64,000 nucleotides of DNA from Chryseobacterium balustinum (lineage in GTDB: Bacteria > Bacteroidota > Bacteroidia > Flavobacteriales > Weeksellaceae): contig NZ_FUZE01000002.1 of NCBI RefSeq assembly GCF_900168205.1, positions 62,001 through 126,000 of the forward strand, written 5' to 3'. Positions 52,390 through 61,269 of this stretch are shown here, piece after piece (the first letter of the stretch is position 1; every line of letters begins with the position of its first letter). Both the position numbers and the translations under genes were made by a program. Under the pieces are notes generated by a model. The model did no database searches and was not told the DNA's origin. It worked only from the letters and a program-made list of their open reading frames with translations.

Positions 52390-53405
52390 TATTTTTTGTT
52401 CAGCTTTTTGTCGTTAATATAATTGTTGAGATGAAAATCGATACTTTCCTCTACCGGAATAAATTCAAAGTTCAATTTATCCTTAATCTTCTGATTAGAA
52501 ATAAAATTAAGAGAAGAAACGGCATCAATGTTTGATTTTGTAGCCATTTTCAATTGAGGAAAAATCCACCCGAAAAGAAAATTGGCAATTCTACCGATTT
52601 TCAAGGTACTTTTAGAAAGAATTTTAGCATTTTTCAAGCCTAATTTTGTTCTGATCTGTTTTCCAAGATCAGCGTATTTTTTATTTTCCGAAACGATGAT
52701 AAAACGTTCACCGAAAACATTATTTTCCATAAGCTGGATCGAGATTTCGGCTACATCTCTTACGTCAACATAACTTGTTCCGCCCGAGAAAGTAAAACTG
52801 TTGTTCTCAAAAGTCGGAAAAATATCTCCGCTGCTTTTTCCCCAGTTTCCTGTTCCGATGATCATTCCGGGATTGATGATAATTGTGTTTAAACCTTCAG
52901 CAGAAGCTCTCCAGATTTCCATTTCAGAAAGATGCTTTGAAATCGCATAAGCAGAATGTTCTTCTTTAGGATTAAAATCTGAACTTTCGTCCAGCTCACC
53001 TTTTTCATTAAATAAATCCAGCACAGCAATCGAACTGACGTGAAGAAATTTTTCTACTGTGGAGTTTTCACAAGCAAACAGAAGATTTTCAGTAGCCTTG
53101 ATGTTGGTATGATACATCTCTTTCTCATCTTTCGGATGAAAACTTACTTTTGCAGCACAGTGGTAAACTTCGGTAATATCTTTTAAGGCAGATTCAACAG
53201 CATTAATATCATCAAAATCAACATCGATCCATTCGATTTTATTGAAAAAATCATCGGGATTTTCGGTATAAAACTGATAAGAATGTTTTACTTCGTTGAT
53301 GTTGCTTGAAGGTCTTTTTGCAGCACGTACTTTTTTACCTTTTTTCAAAAGTTCTAAAACGATGACTCTGCCTAAAATTCCTGTTGCTCCTGTTACAAAA
53401 ACCAT
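52389..53405 (-). CDS. NAD-dependent epimerase/dehydratase-family protein
   Basis: A 338-aa Rossmann protein of the extended SDR family. GATGILGRVIVLELLKKG is the NAD(P) loop and YAISKHLSE carries the YxxxK catalytic pair, with VSSIAVL as the Ser-containing strand. It may act on a sugar nucleotide, a dihydroflavonol-like compound or a sterol-like substrate. Its coupling with an acyl-CoA ligase suggests lipid-related metabolism. The upstream region has a large hairpin. Confidence 0.88.
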   Translation of the reverse strand: MVFVTGATGILGRVIVLELLKKGKKVRAAKRPSSNINEVKHSYQFYTENPDDFFNKIEWIDVDFDDINAVESALKDITEVYHCAAKVSFHPKDEKEMYHTNIKATENLLFACENSTVEKFLHVSSIAVLDLFNEKGELDESSDFNPKEEHSAYAISKHLSEMEIWRASAEGLNTIIINPGMIIGTGNWGKSSGDIFPTFENNSFTFSGGTSYVDVRDVAEISIQLMENNVFGERFIIVSENKKYADLGKQIRTKLGLKNAKILSKSTLKIGRIANFLFGWIFPQLKMATKSNIDAVSSLNFISNQKIKDKLNFEFIPVEESIDFHLNNYINDKKLNKK

Positions 53406-53481
53406 GAATTTAATTCTAATTGGTGACCCACTAAATTTAGTCGATATTATTTTTTATAAAATTGATTTTCGTTAAAATTCA

Positions 53482-53520
53482 ACTGAAAAACAACTTCTGC
53501 AAATTTGCAACTTTTTCAGT
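53482..53520. promoter_or_regulatory. Compound palindrome upstream of the epimerase gene
   Basis: Outer arms ACTGAAAAA (53482-53490) and TTTTTCAGT (53512-53520) enclose TGCAAATTTGCA (53498-53509). It lies 77-115 nt upstream of the epimerase start, in a plausible operator position. Confidence 0.4.
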
Positions 53521-53569
53521 CAAAACTCATTAGATTTTCATAATTATTCAGTTATATCAGACCATAAAA

Positions 53570-53598
53570 AAAGGAAACCTACGTGCTAAGTTTCCTTT
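53570..53598 (-). terminator. Terminator hairpin
   Basis: AAAGGAAAC (53570-53578) and GTTTCCTTT (53590-53598), with an A run on the left. It may end the hydrolase transcript, although it is more than 200 nt beyond the stop. Confidence 0.6.
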
Positions 53599-53804
53599 CT
53601 AATATAAATTTGTTAAATACGAATTTCTTACTAAATTCAAGTTAAACATTTTGATATTCGCAATAAAATTAAATTTATTTCGCAAATAATTTTACATAAA
53701 CAAATATCCTTATCAACTTGACAAAACTAAGGTACAATAAAATAATTCACAATATTTAAAAATAAAATAATTGGGAAAAATTTAACATTCCTTAAGTAAA
53801 CTGT

Positions 53805-54596
53805 TTAGTTATTTATATTTAAAAAATCTTTTACTACAGTTGCAAAATCTACCGGATTATCTGCCTGAACCCAATGCGCTGCATTTTTAATTTTCACAAA
53901 CTGAGCTTTTGGAAACTGCTGTTTGATTGAAAATTCATCCTGTGGCAAAATGTAATTTGATTTTTCACCGGCAATAAATAAGGTTTCACCCTGAAAAACG
54001 CCATATTTGATCGCATTCGAAACAAATTCATTGTATTTCTCCGAAAGCGTTTTCAGATTAAACCTCCAGTTAAGTTTTTTGTTATCACCGGATTCTTCCC
54101 AATACAAATTTTTTGCTAAAAACTGAATTGTAGATTTCTCCGGAATATATTGAGTCAGAACCGCTTCAACTTCATTTCTAGAAGCAACCGTATTGAAGTC
54201 TACAGTTTCCAACGCTTTGATAATTCCCTGATGATGCGGCGGATAAGCTTTTGGAGAAATATCTACAACAAGTAATTTCTCTACTTTTTCCGCATAATTG
54301 ATTGCGAACTGCATCACCGCTTTTCCACCTAAAGAATGTCCTAAAACGTGAGCTTTTTCAATTCCGTAATGATTCATATAATTGGCAATATCATCTGCCA
54401 AATCATCATGCGACATCTCTTCAGAATGAAAGCTTCTGCCATGATTTCTCAAATCAATTAAATGAACCGGTAAAAGCTCACCTAATTCTTTCCCGAAACT
54501 TCCCCAGTTATCTAGCATTCCAAATAAACCATGAAATACTAAAAGCGGTGTTGACGATATATTTTCGCCAAATATTTTTGAATGTAAAACTTCCAT
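53805..54596 (-). CDS. Alpha/beta-hydrolase (YbfF-like)
   Basis: A 263-aa cytoplasmic hydrolase. LLVFHGLFGMLDNWGSFGKEL is the oxyanion-hole HG segment, GHSLGGKAVM the nucleophile elbow with Ser, DISPKAYPPHHQG a typical strand, and NAAHWVQADNP carries the catalytic His. It is close to the YbfF/PHA-depolymerase-like esterases. The native substrate is unknown. No signal peptide. Confidence 0.9.
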   Translation of the reverse strand: MEVLHSKIFGENISSTPLLVFHGLFGMLDNWGSFGKELGELLPVHLIDLRNHGRSFHSEEMSHDDLADDIANYMNHYGIEKAHVLGHSLGGKAVMQFAINYAEKVEKLLVVDISPKAYPPHHQGIIKALETVDFNTVASRNEVEAVLTQYIPEKSTIQFLAKNLYWEESGDNKKLNWRFNLKTLSEKYNEFVSNAIKYGVFQGETLFIAGEKSNYILPQDEFSIKQQFPKAQFVKIKNAAHWVQADNPVDFATVVKDFLNINN

Positions 54597-54612
54597 AATT
54601 TTTAATTAAGAT

Positions 54613-54674
54613 GTTAGAAATTAGATATTAGAAGTTAGAAGTTAGTAAAACAGTCTGCAATTCTAATTTCTAAC
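54613..54674. repeat. Inverted TTAGAAG-type heptamer repeat
   Basis: GTTAGAAATTAGA (54613-54625) and TCTAATTTCTAAC (54662-54674) are perfect inverted arms. The left arm continues into tandem TTAGAAG units (TTAGAAGTTAGAAGTTAG), and the right side shows the inverse form (CTCTAGTTTCTAATTCTA). It fills the 93-nt gap between hydrolase and pdxJ. Confidence 0.65.
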
Positions 54675-54689
54675 CTCTAGTTTCTAATT

Positions 54690-55409
54690 CTACCATTTTG
54701 CCAATCTCTTCAAATACGACTGAACCGTATTTTCCATTCCCATATATAACGCTTCAGAAACCAAAGCATGGCCTATAGAAACTTCCAAAAGATTCGGAAT
54801 ATTGTCCGCGAAATACTTTAAATTTTCTAAACTTAAATCGTGACCTGCATTAATTCCTAAACCAAATTCAGCCGCTTTTACAGCCGTTTCGTAATAAGGT
54901 TTAATGGCTTCTTCTTTATTGACTGTATAATTTTTTGCGTATGCCTCTGTGTACAGTTCAATTCTATCAGCTCCGGTTTTTGCGGCATATTCTACCAACT
55001 CCGGATTAGGGTCGAGGAAAATAGACGTACGAATTCCTGCATTTTTAAATTCAGCGATAATTTCTTTAAGGAAATCTAAATGTTTTTTGGTATCCCAACC
55101 TGCATTTGAAGTAATTGCATCATCTGCATCAGGAACTAAAGTTACCTGTTCCGGCTTCACCTCTAAAACCATGTCGATAAACTCCCTGTGAGGATTTCCT
55201 TCGATATTATATTCGGTGGTAACCAAAGGCTTCAGATCATAGACATCTTTTCTGGTGATATGTCTTTCATCAGGTCTTGGATGAATGGTGATTCCGTGTG
55301 CACCAAATTCCTGAATTTTTATTGCTGCTTCAGTCACACTTGGCGTTTCACCTCCTCTTGCATTTCTTAGCGTTGCAATTTTATTAATGTTTACACTTAG
55401 TTTTGTCAT
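54690..55409 (-). CDS. pdxJ: Pyridoxine 5'-phosphate synthase
   Basis: A 239-aa TIM-barrel enzyme that makes pyridoxine phosphate from deoxyxylulose phosphate and 3-amino-2-oxopropyl phosphate. I chose ATG 55409 (MTKLSVNINKIATLRNARGG); an in-frame TTG lies four codons upstream. Motifs: GITIHPRPDERHI, VTLVPDADDAITSNAGWD and GLGINAGHDLSLENL. The invariant His and Glu residues are present. Monocistronic, no unusual feature. Confidence 0.96.
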   Translation of the reverse strand: MTKLSVNINKIATLRNARGGETPSVTEAAIKIQEFGAHGITIHPRPDERHITRKDVYDLKPLVTTEYNIEGNPHREFIDMVLEVKPEQVTLVPDADDAITSNAGWDTKKHLDFLKEIIAEFKNAGIRTSIFLDPNPELVEYAAKTGADRIELYTEAYAKNYTVNKEEAIKPYYETAVKAAEFGLGINAGHDLSLENLKYFADNIPNLLEVSIGHALVSEALYMGMENTVQSYLKRLAKW

Positions 55410-55504
55410 TGTATTATTCAAGTTTGAGGCTAAAAATTAGAATTTTAATTATGATAAAATTAAACTCAAAATCTTATATCCTCATTAATAAAGTACAAAA
55501 ATAA

Positions 55505-55528
55505 AAAAACCACTCGAAAGTGGCTTTA
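55505..55528 (-). terminator. Terminator of the MscS-type gene
   Basis: CCACT-CGAA-AGTGG core (55510-55523) with AAAA/TTT extensions and an A run on the left, 99 nt past the stop at 55627 on the minus strand. Confidence 0.6.
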
Positions 55529-55626
55529 TAAATGTTTTTTTAATTTCCTGTGAGTACAAGTCCAACTATAGTAAAACAATGTTTACAGTAAACACGATCA
55601 AGATTTAATAAAATAATTAAAAATAT

Positions 55627-56892
55627 TTATTTTGGAAATCCGATTTGCATGATCTGAAGATCAAATTCTTTTGAGGCAACCAATAGATGATCAAAAATAT
55701 CTGCCTGAATCTGCTCAAAACGCTGCCAATTTGAATCATTGGTAAAACAATAGATTTCCATCGGAAGCCCTTGTGTAGTAATCTCCAACTGACGAACCAT
55801 TATTGTACTTTCTTTATCGATTTCGGGGTCATTTTCTAGATATCTTTGGGCATAATGTCTGAAAACACCAACGTTAGTAAGCTGCCTTCCGTTGATCACC
55901 TTGTCTTTATGCTGTATTGATTCTTTCTCCTGATTGATCTCTGAAGTTTTATCATTGAGATAATCGGATATAAGATTGATCTCTTTTAAACGTTCAATTT
56001 CTTCATTATTTAAAAATTTAAACGAATTGATATTAAAGAAAATAGATTTTTTAATTCTTCGGGTATTAGATTCAGACATTACCTGAAGATTTTTAATCTC
56101 AGTCGTTAACAAATCGTACGTTGGAATTGAAGAAATTGTTTTATCGAAATTAGCAATTTTTGTGGTTAACAAACTGATATCCAAAATATTTCCTTCTATA
56201 TTATATTTAGGAATTCCAATCCAGTCGCCAACTTTTAAACTTTTAGAAGTAGCAACGTGAATTCCGGTCACAAAACCCAAGATTGTATCTCTGAAAACCA
56301 AAACCAAAACTGCCGTTATCGCCCCTAAACTTCCGACAATTGTAGTTCCTTTAATCCCAAAAACCACACAAATACTCACAATCGTAAATACAAAAATACC
56401 AAGAATTTTTACCGTTTCGGAAATAGCATTAATCGCCATTACTTTGTAATAATCCTGTTGTATCGTAAAATAATTTCTGAATGCTGTTAAAGATCGATAT
56501 AACATTCCCGCAAGGATCATTACCAATCCTAAATTTACTGATCTGATAATAAAAATCGTTGTCTGTTTTAATGCTCCTACAAAAATAGCTTCGTGCATAG
56601 AGCCTACAATGGCCAAAGCTGTAAAATGTGCTACAGAATTGGTGATTTTAGACCGATAGATAGATTTTAAAACAGGAAATCTATTTTCATTTCTAAAAAA
56701 ACGAAAGATATAATTGATGGTGATTTTAAAAATAAAATCCAACAACAAAAAAAGTGCGACAAGTAAACTGAGCTTAACAATAATATGAAGCACCCAATCG
56801 AGCCCTGTAGGGGCAATTTTACTTATACTAATGTAAAGCTGCTCACTCAGTTCCTGAAAAAAACTCTTGGTATCTTTTATTTCGTCTTTCAT
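55627..56892 (-). CDS. MscS-family mechanosensitive ion channel
   Basis: A 421-aa inner-membrane channel with about five predicted helices and the MscS pore and beta domain: VGSLGAITAVLVLVFRDTILGFVTGIHVATSKSLKVGDWIGIPKYNIEGNILDISLLTTKI. The C-terminal vestibule region is long and contains a charged insert (NDKTSEINQEKESIQHKDKV area). It resembles YbdG-type larger MscS channels. It probably relieves turgor on osmotic downshift. Confidence 0.9.
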   Translation of the reverse strand: MKDEIKDTKSFFQELSEQLYISISKIAPTGLDWVLHIIVKLSLLVALFLLLDFIFKITINYIFRFFRNENRFPVLKSIYRSKITNSVAHFTALAIVGSMHEAIFVGALKQTTIFIIRSVNLGLVMILAGMLYRSLTAFRNYFTIQQDYYKVMAINAISETVKILGIFVFTIVSICVVFGIKGTTIVGSLGAITAVLVLVFRDTILGFVTGIHVATSKSLKVGDWIGIPKYNIEGNILDISLLTTKIANFDKTISSIPTYDLLTTEIKNLQVMSESNTRRIKKSIFFNINSFKFLNNEEIERLKEINLISDYLNDKTSEINQEKESIQHKDKVINGRQLTNVGVFRHYAQRYLENDPEIDKESTIMVRQLEITTQGLPMEIYCFTNDSNWQRFEQIQADIFDHLLVASKEFDLQIMQIGFPK

Positions 56893-57060
56893 TTATAACA
56901 AATTTAATAAAATTAAGATGTATCGCAACCCTAATCAAATAAGAGTTTTCAACAAAACTAAGCAATCATAAATAACAATCACATAAAAATATGTCAAAAA
57001 TAAAATCAAATTAACAACAAAATCGTTAATTTAGTACTCTAAACCACAAAACTATTTCTT

Positions 57061-58239
57061 ATGAAAAATCTCAACTTATTATTGATTTTCATTATTCTAT
57101 TATCATTTGGATCGTGTCGATCAGATTCTGAAACACCCACCGAAGTTAAAGTTGACAATACTATAAAAACCGGCAAACTTTCAGGAAAAGTAATGTCCCA
57201 AAATGGTACCAAACCTATTGGAGGGGCCTCAATTTTCACATTTGACGAAAAATACAAGATTTACTACACCACTTCAGATTCTGATGGTAATTTTACCTTA
57301 GAAGCTCCCGTTGGAAACCATACCATCCATATCCAAACTGGTAATGGTAGTAATTTCCGGACCGAAATTGCAGCTATAGTAAAAAATAACGAAACCGTCA
57401 ACCTGAACGTAAGCCAAACAAAACTGAATCAGGTTGCAAAAATAGCCTACGTAAAAGGAACGTATGATAAAATTGAAGACATTATCCAGACTTTAGGTTA
57501 TAATTCCACCGAAATCACCAATGCAGACCTTGCCAACATCAACACAATTGCTCAGTATGATATTATCTTTTTGAATTGCGGTTCAAGAAACTACAGCGTA
57601 AATCAATCACTTTACCCTGCAATAGATGCTAATTTAGCTATTTTTGTTGCCAACGGCGGAAGTATCTACGCTTCAGATTGGGATGTTTCGTATTTGGTTG
57701 GCGGAACAGACAATACCAACAACTGTTCGCTTGCCGGAGGATTTGTTCCGGACACAAAATTATGCTCAAAAAATACAGGAACTCCAGGAATAGTTCCTGC
57801 AACAGTAAATAATGTTGGATTATCTACTGCTTTAGGATTCAATACTGTTAATATTGATTTTGATTTAAGTTCATGGCAAAAAATCACCAACTACGATCCT
57901 GCTTATTGGGAAGTTTTAGTAAAAGAAACCTCCTCAAATAATGCTTTAATGATCAGAACCAATCATTTTACGGCAACAGGAATTCCGGCAACTCCAATTG
58001 GTAATGCTCCCAATTCTACATTTACAACCGTTTGTATTACACTTCCAGGAAACATTCAGATCAGTATTTCTGTCCCTACCATTACAGTTCCTTATTTGGT
58101 GGCTTTAGGGGCAACTGTAGGAGCTTGTTCTGGATCTACAAACAGTGGATACATTTATTACACAAGTTTCCATAATCATGCTACAGGAAATATTGGAAAC
58201 GCAGGAGTAATTCTACAATACGTAATTTTAAACCTTTAA
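57061..58239 (+). CDS. Lipoprotein with carboxypeptidase-regulatory-like domain
   Basis: A 392-aa lipoprotein with lipobox FGSC (Cys about residue 19). An N-terminal CarboxypepD_reg-like beta-sandwich (GKLSGKVMSQNGTKPIGGASIFTFD...SDSDGNFTLEAPVGNHTIHI, about residues 38-110) is followed by a Rossmann-like domain (YDIIFLNCGSRNYSVNQSL...LAIFVANGGSIYASDWDVSYLVGG) that resembles ThuA/GATase-like folds in outline. Six or more Cys occur in the last 200 residues. Function unknown. An attachment or carbohydrate-linked role is a guess. Confidence 0.75.
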   Translation: MKNLNLLLIFIILLSFGSCRSDSETPTEVKVDNTIKTGKLSGKVMSQNGTKPIGGASIFTFDEKYKIYYTTSDSDGNFTLEAPVGNHTIHIQTGNGSNFRTEIAAIVKNNETVNLNVSQTKLNQVAKIAYVKGTYDKIEDIIQTLGYNSTEITNADLANINTIAQYDIIFLNCGSRNYSVNQSLYPAIDANLAIFVANGGSIYASDWDVSYLVGGTDNTNNCSLAGGFVPDTKLCSKNTGTPGIVPATVNNVGLSTALGFNTVNIDFDLSSWQKITNYDPAYWEVLVKETSSNNALMIRTNHFTATGIPATPIGNAPNSTFTTVCITLPGNIQISISVPTITVPYLVALGATVGACSGSTNSGYIYYTSFHNHATGNIGNAGVILQYVILNL

Positions 58240-58264
58240 AAAATCGGCTTAAAAATTGATACCT

Positions 58265-58290
58265 AAAAAGTGGCTGCAAAGTCACTTTTT
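58265..58290 (+). terminator. Terminator after the lipoprotein gene
   Basis: AAAAAGTGGC (58265-58274) and GTCACTTTTT (58281-58290) form a stem with one G-U pair, 26 nt after the stop. Confidence 0.7.
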
Positions 58291-58304
58291 TTATTACAAT
58301 AAAT

Positions 58305-58796
58305 ATGGATCACTCAATCATTTCGTTTTTAAGTATTGTTTTACTTATTCTGGGAATCTTAGGAACTTTTCTACCGGTTTTACCAGGGCTTGTTTTAAGT
58401 CTTGCCGGATTATTAATTTATAAATACGGAACAGATGCCGATCTTTCAGTTCTTTACATTTGGGCATTCGTTATTCTTACTCTTGCTTCTGTTGTTTTAA
58501 GTTATGTAATTCCTGCAAAAACCAACAGAAAATATGGAGGCACACGATGGGGAAGCATTGGTTCGGTTATCGGGACCATTGTTGGGATTTTCCTTCCAAT
58601 TCCCTTAGGATTTTTGGTTGGAATGTTTGCCGGAGTTTTTATTGGTGAACTTTTGCACGACAGTAAAGACATGAACAAAGCATTAAAATCTACAAAAGGA
58701 GCTTTTATTGGTTTTATTTACGGAACGGGATTTAGTTTAGTGGTAGGAATTGCAATGCTTCTAGTTGTAATTTTAGACATCGTTAACGTCATATAA
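58305..58796 (+). CDS. DUF456 membrane protein
   Basis: A 163-aa membrane protein with about four helices and a glycine-rich fold: LGILGTFLPVLPGLVLSLAGLLIYKYG at the N-terminus and GSIGSVIGTIVGIFLPIPLGFLVGMFAGVFIGEL in the middle, both hallmarks of DUF456. The function of this family is unknown. It precedes the small lipoprotein gene by 9 nt, so the two probably share an mRNA. Confidence 0.85.
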   Translation: MDHSIISFLSIVLLILGILGTFLPVLPGLVLSLAGLLIYKYGTDADLSVLYIWAFVILTLASVVLSYVIPAKTNRKYGGTRWGSIGSVIGTIVGIFLPIPLGFLVGMFAGVFIGELLHDSKDMNKALKSTKGAFIGFIYGTGFSLVVGIAMLLVVILDIVNVI

Positions 58797-58805
58797 TTTA
58801 TAGAA

Positions 58806-59306
58806 ATGTATAAAAATATAATAATTGGTTTAAGTATTATCAGCTTAGTAAACTGCAATGCGCAGAAAGAAACCACAAAACAAACTGCAACCCAGCAAGC
58901 TACTATTGTGAAAGAAACACCTCTTAAAAAAGATGGCAACATTATTTATTTCAGTGAAGGCGAAAATAAATTTTTACCAGAATTTCAAATGAACGTTACT
59001 TTCAAAGGTATCGCAGAAGACAGCCGTTGTCCCGAAGGAACCCAATGCGTTTGGGCTGGAGTTGCCGTTGCCAATATTGAATTCATGAGCACAACGAGCA
59101 GACCCATGATTTTACAATTTTCAACTGCTGAAGTTAAGGGTAAAGATTATCACAAAACGCAGTCATTTAACGGATATACAATATCATTGAAAGAACTTGC
59201 CCCTTATCCATCTGCTCAGGAAGGCACAAAATCACTTTCAGGGAAATATAAAATAGCGATTGAGATTACTAAAGATGATAGTCAAAACCAATCTACCATG
59301 AAATAA
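58806..59306 (+). CDS. Small Cys-containing lipoprotein
   Basis: A 166-aa probable lipoprotein (MYKNIIIGLSIISLVNC, lipobox LVNC). The mature part holds the segment DSRCPEGTQCVWAGVAVANIEF, a recurring DSRCP-x-CVWAG motif of an uncharacterised family, and SFNGYTISLKELAPYP. Two Cys in that motif could form a disulfide. Function unknown. Its 3' end overlaps the convergent ung gene by 14 nt. Confidence 0.75.
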   Translation: MYKNIIIGLSIISLVNCNAQKETTKQTATQQATIVKETPLKKDGNIIYFSEGENKFLPEFQMNVTFKGIAEDSRCPEGTQCVWAGVAVANIEFMSTTSRPMILQFSTAEVKGKDYHKTQSFNGYTISLKELAPYPSAQEGTKSLSGKYKIAIEITKDDSQNQSTMK

Positions 59307-59937
59307 GTTTCTTACCTTTTGAAGCCAGATATTCATTAATTTTTGAAAAAGGTTTACTTCCATAAAAACCTCTGTACACAGAAAAAGGTGAAGGATGCGC
59401 AGATTTTAAAATAAAATGTTTAGCCGGATCAATCAATTCGGCTTTTTTCTGTGCAAAAGCTCCCCACAAAACGAAAACTACATTTTCTTTTTTATCTGAA
59501 ATTTCTTTAATGATAAAATCGGTAAACTTTTCCCAACCCAAATCTTTGTGAGAATTTGGAGAATGTGCACGAACAGTAAACGTTGCATTCAACAACAAAA
59601 CTCCCTGTTTAGCCCAATCGTCCAATTCTTTTGAAGTACGTTCCACTCCTACATCATCTTTTAATTCTGTAAAAATATTTTTAAGGGAAGGCGGTGCTTT
59701 AACCTGTTCTGAAACTGAAAAGCATAAACCATTTGCCTGAAAATCATTATGATAAGGATCTTGACCAATAATCACTACTTCCACATCTTCAAAAGCAGTT
59801 AAATCCAACGCTCTGAAAATCTGATTTTTCGGAGGAAATACTTTTGTTGTTGCGTACTCTTGTTTTACTTTTCCCCAAAGTTGGGTAAAATATTCCGTGT
59901 TTTTTATTGGGGCTAAAATTTCTGTCCAGGTAGTCAT
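59293..59937 (-). CDS. ung: Uracil-DNA glycosylase
   Basis: A 214-aa family 1 UDG that removes uracil from DNA. I chose ATG 59937 (MTTWTEILAPIKN); the open frame runs 15 residues further upstream with no family match. The catalytic GQDPYHND motif (Asp activates water) is at about residues 60-67, GVLLLNATFTVR follows, and the HPSPFSVYRGFYG leucine/intercalation loop carries the catalytic His. All key residues are intact. Confidence 0.96.
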   Translation of the reverse strand: MTTWTEILAPIKNTEYFTQLWGKVKQEYATTKVFPPKNQIFRALDLTAFEDVEVVIIGQDPYHNDFQANGLCFSVSEQVKAPPSLKNIFTELKDDVGVERTSKELDDWAKQGVLLLNATFTVRAHSPNSHKDLGWEKFTDFIIKEISDKKENVVFVLWGAFAQKKAELIDPAKHFILKSAHPSPFSVYRGFYGSKPFSKINEYLASKGKKLISW

Positions 59938-60052
59938 ATCTATAAAATCCTTTTCAAATATATTAAACTTCTGCCAAATCAATAACTTTATACTTTCAAA
60001 TCAATTAAATTTGGTTAATATTGAGAAGGTCTGTTGCTTTGTGACAGGCTTT

Positions 60053-60715
60053 TTATAGATAAAGGTGTTGAGTTAACTTATAATATTCATCCAAATAATT
60101 CTCTTCTAAATCTTCTAATTTAATATTACGTTTTTCGTCTTCAATTTGGATTTCTATTTTTTCCCCTTTATAAAAAACTATCTTATCACCGGAAGATTCC
60201 AAATAAATAAAAGTTAATATTGAATCTGATATTTTTGAAAATTCATGTAACCAATTTCTCACAGAAAGAGATTCGTTCAACATTGCACTCATTTTTGTAG
60301 TTACAGCTCCAAAACTCAGCATATAAATGTCATCATCTTTATGCTTATTAATACTTGCATCAAAAAATCCTATAGATATCTTACCATTTCCTAAATACCT
60401 ATCTTCAAAATATTCTTTAAAATCAGCAATGGGATCGCTACAGTAAGGGTTATAGAAAGTTGCAAAAATTTCAGGATCAACATCAAAAATTAATGAAGTA
60501 GAAAAATTGATATCATTGATATTATAAATTATTTTTTCCTTATTGATTTTTTGAGATTCATTCTTAAAATAATCTCCTAAAATATCAACATAATCTCCAT
60601 TATCCAATCTCAAAGCAACTCTATCATCTCCTGTAGAATTTTGGTTAAGCCAACTTAAAGAATTTTCAAGTTTTTCTTTTTTCACAAAAGTATTTATAGA
60701 ATAATCTAATCCCAT
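60053..60715 (-). CDS. Hypothetical protein
   Basis: A 220-aa cytoplasmic-type protein (MGLDYSINTFVKKEKL). I chose ATG 60715, because the frame to 60757 adds MSFRRRRNLNFKLK, which is encoded by the REP-like repeat at 60732-60758 and is unlikely to be real. The protein is acidic with alternating strands and helices, and no domain is recognised. It lies 50 nt after the GNAT gene on the minus strand. Confidence 0.65.
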   Translation of the reverse strand: MGLDYSINTFVKKEKLENSLSWLNQNSTGDDRVALRLDNGDYVDILGDYFKNESQKINKEKIIYNINDINFSTSLIFDVDPEIFATFYNPYCSDPIADFKEYFEDRYLGNGKISIGFFDASINKHKDDDIYMLSFGAVTTKMSAMLNESLSVRNWLHEFSKISDSILTFIYLESSGDKIVFYKGEKIEIQIEDEKRNIKLEDLEENYLDEYYKLTQHLYL

Positions 60716-60731
60716 TTTCAATTTAAAGTTT

Positions 60732-60758
60732 AGATTTCTCCTTCGTCGAAATGACAAA
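60732..60758. repeat. REP-like repeat (TTTGTCATTTCG family)
   Basis: Read on the minus strand it starts TTTGTCATTTCGACGAAGGA and continues GAAATCT, nearly identical to the copy at 43543 and similar to the ends of the GIY-YIG unit. It lies in the gap between the GNAT and hypothetical genes. Confidence 0.65.
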
Positions 60759-60765
60759 GGAAAAG

Positions 60766-61269
60766 TTATTTTCTCAATTTATAAACCAAATTCTCAGGAA
60801 AACCTTCATCCACTCTTCTCTCTTCCAAAGTAAAATTATTTTTTAGAAGTAATGACTTTGACTTTTCATTAAACTTATTGGTGAAAGCTAAAATTTCACT
60901 TAAATATAATTCATTAAATCCAAAATTCAAAACGGCTTTCAAAGCTTCAGACATGATTCCTTTTCTATGATAATCAGGTAATAACTCATAACCTACTTCA
61001 GCTTCCTTACGGTCTTCAGAAAATCGGTATAAACAAATCGTTCCGATAAGATTTGTTTGATCTTTTAAAGAAATTCCCCAATAAAATGTTTCTTTGTTTT
61101 CTACTCTCTTTTTAATTGTCAAGATAAAATCCAGTGCGTCATAGTTTGTTTTTGGAGGAATTCTTTTTACAAACTGATTGGTGATGTTATTACTTCGTAT
61201 TTTTAAAATATCATCAACGTGGCTTTCGTCAATCGGTTTTAAAACTAATCTTTCGGTTTCAAGTTTCAT
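60766..61269 (-). CDS. RimJ/RimL-type GNAT acetyltransferase
   Basis: A 167-aa N-acetyltransferase. MKLETERLVLKPIDESHVDDILKIRSN is the typical RimJ/L beginning, EAEVGYELLPDYHRKGIMSEALKAVLNFGF is motif A with the CoA-binding Q/RxxGxG/A-like loop (HRKGIM), and AFTNKFNEKSKSLLLKNNF the motif B end. It may acetylate a ribosomal protein N-terminus or another amine. Substrate unknown. Confidence 0.9.
   Translation of the reverse strand: MKLETERLVLKPIDESHVDDILKIRSNNITNQFVKRIPPKTNYDALDFILTIKKRVENKETFYWGISLKDQTNLIGTICLYRFSEDRKEAEVGYELLPDYHRKGIMSEALKAVLNFGFNELYLSEILAFTNKFNEKSKSLLLKNNFTLEERRVDEGFPENLVYKLRK

Larger units (their letters stand above)
53406..53804. other. Intergenic region, 399 nt, hairpins only
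   Basis: No gene seen. It holds a palindrome ACTAAATTTAGT (53430-53441), a larger hairpin at 53482-53520 (ACTGAAAAA / TTTTTCAGT with inner TGCAAATTTGCA), and a terminator at 53570-53598. The rest, to the hydrolase stop at 53805, is AT-rich and featureless. Confidence 0.55.

Noticed and set aside
60028..60055. Terminator after the hypothetical gene ending at 60053
   Set aside because: The weak stem is followed by T residues on the plus strand, while the genes on both sides run on the minus strand.
60716..60757. Extended start of the hypothetical gene (MSFRRRRNLNFKLK)
   Set aside because: This part is encoded by a REP-like repeat. The ATG at 60715 begins the ordinary sequence.
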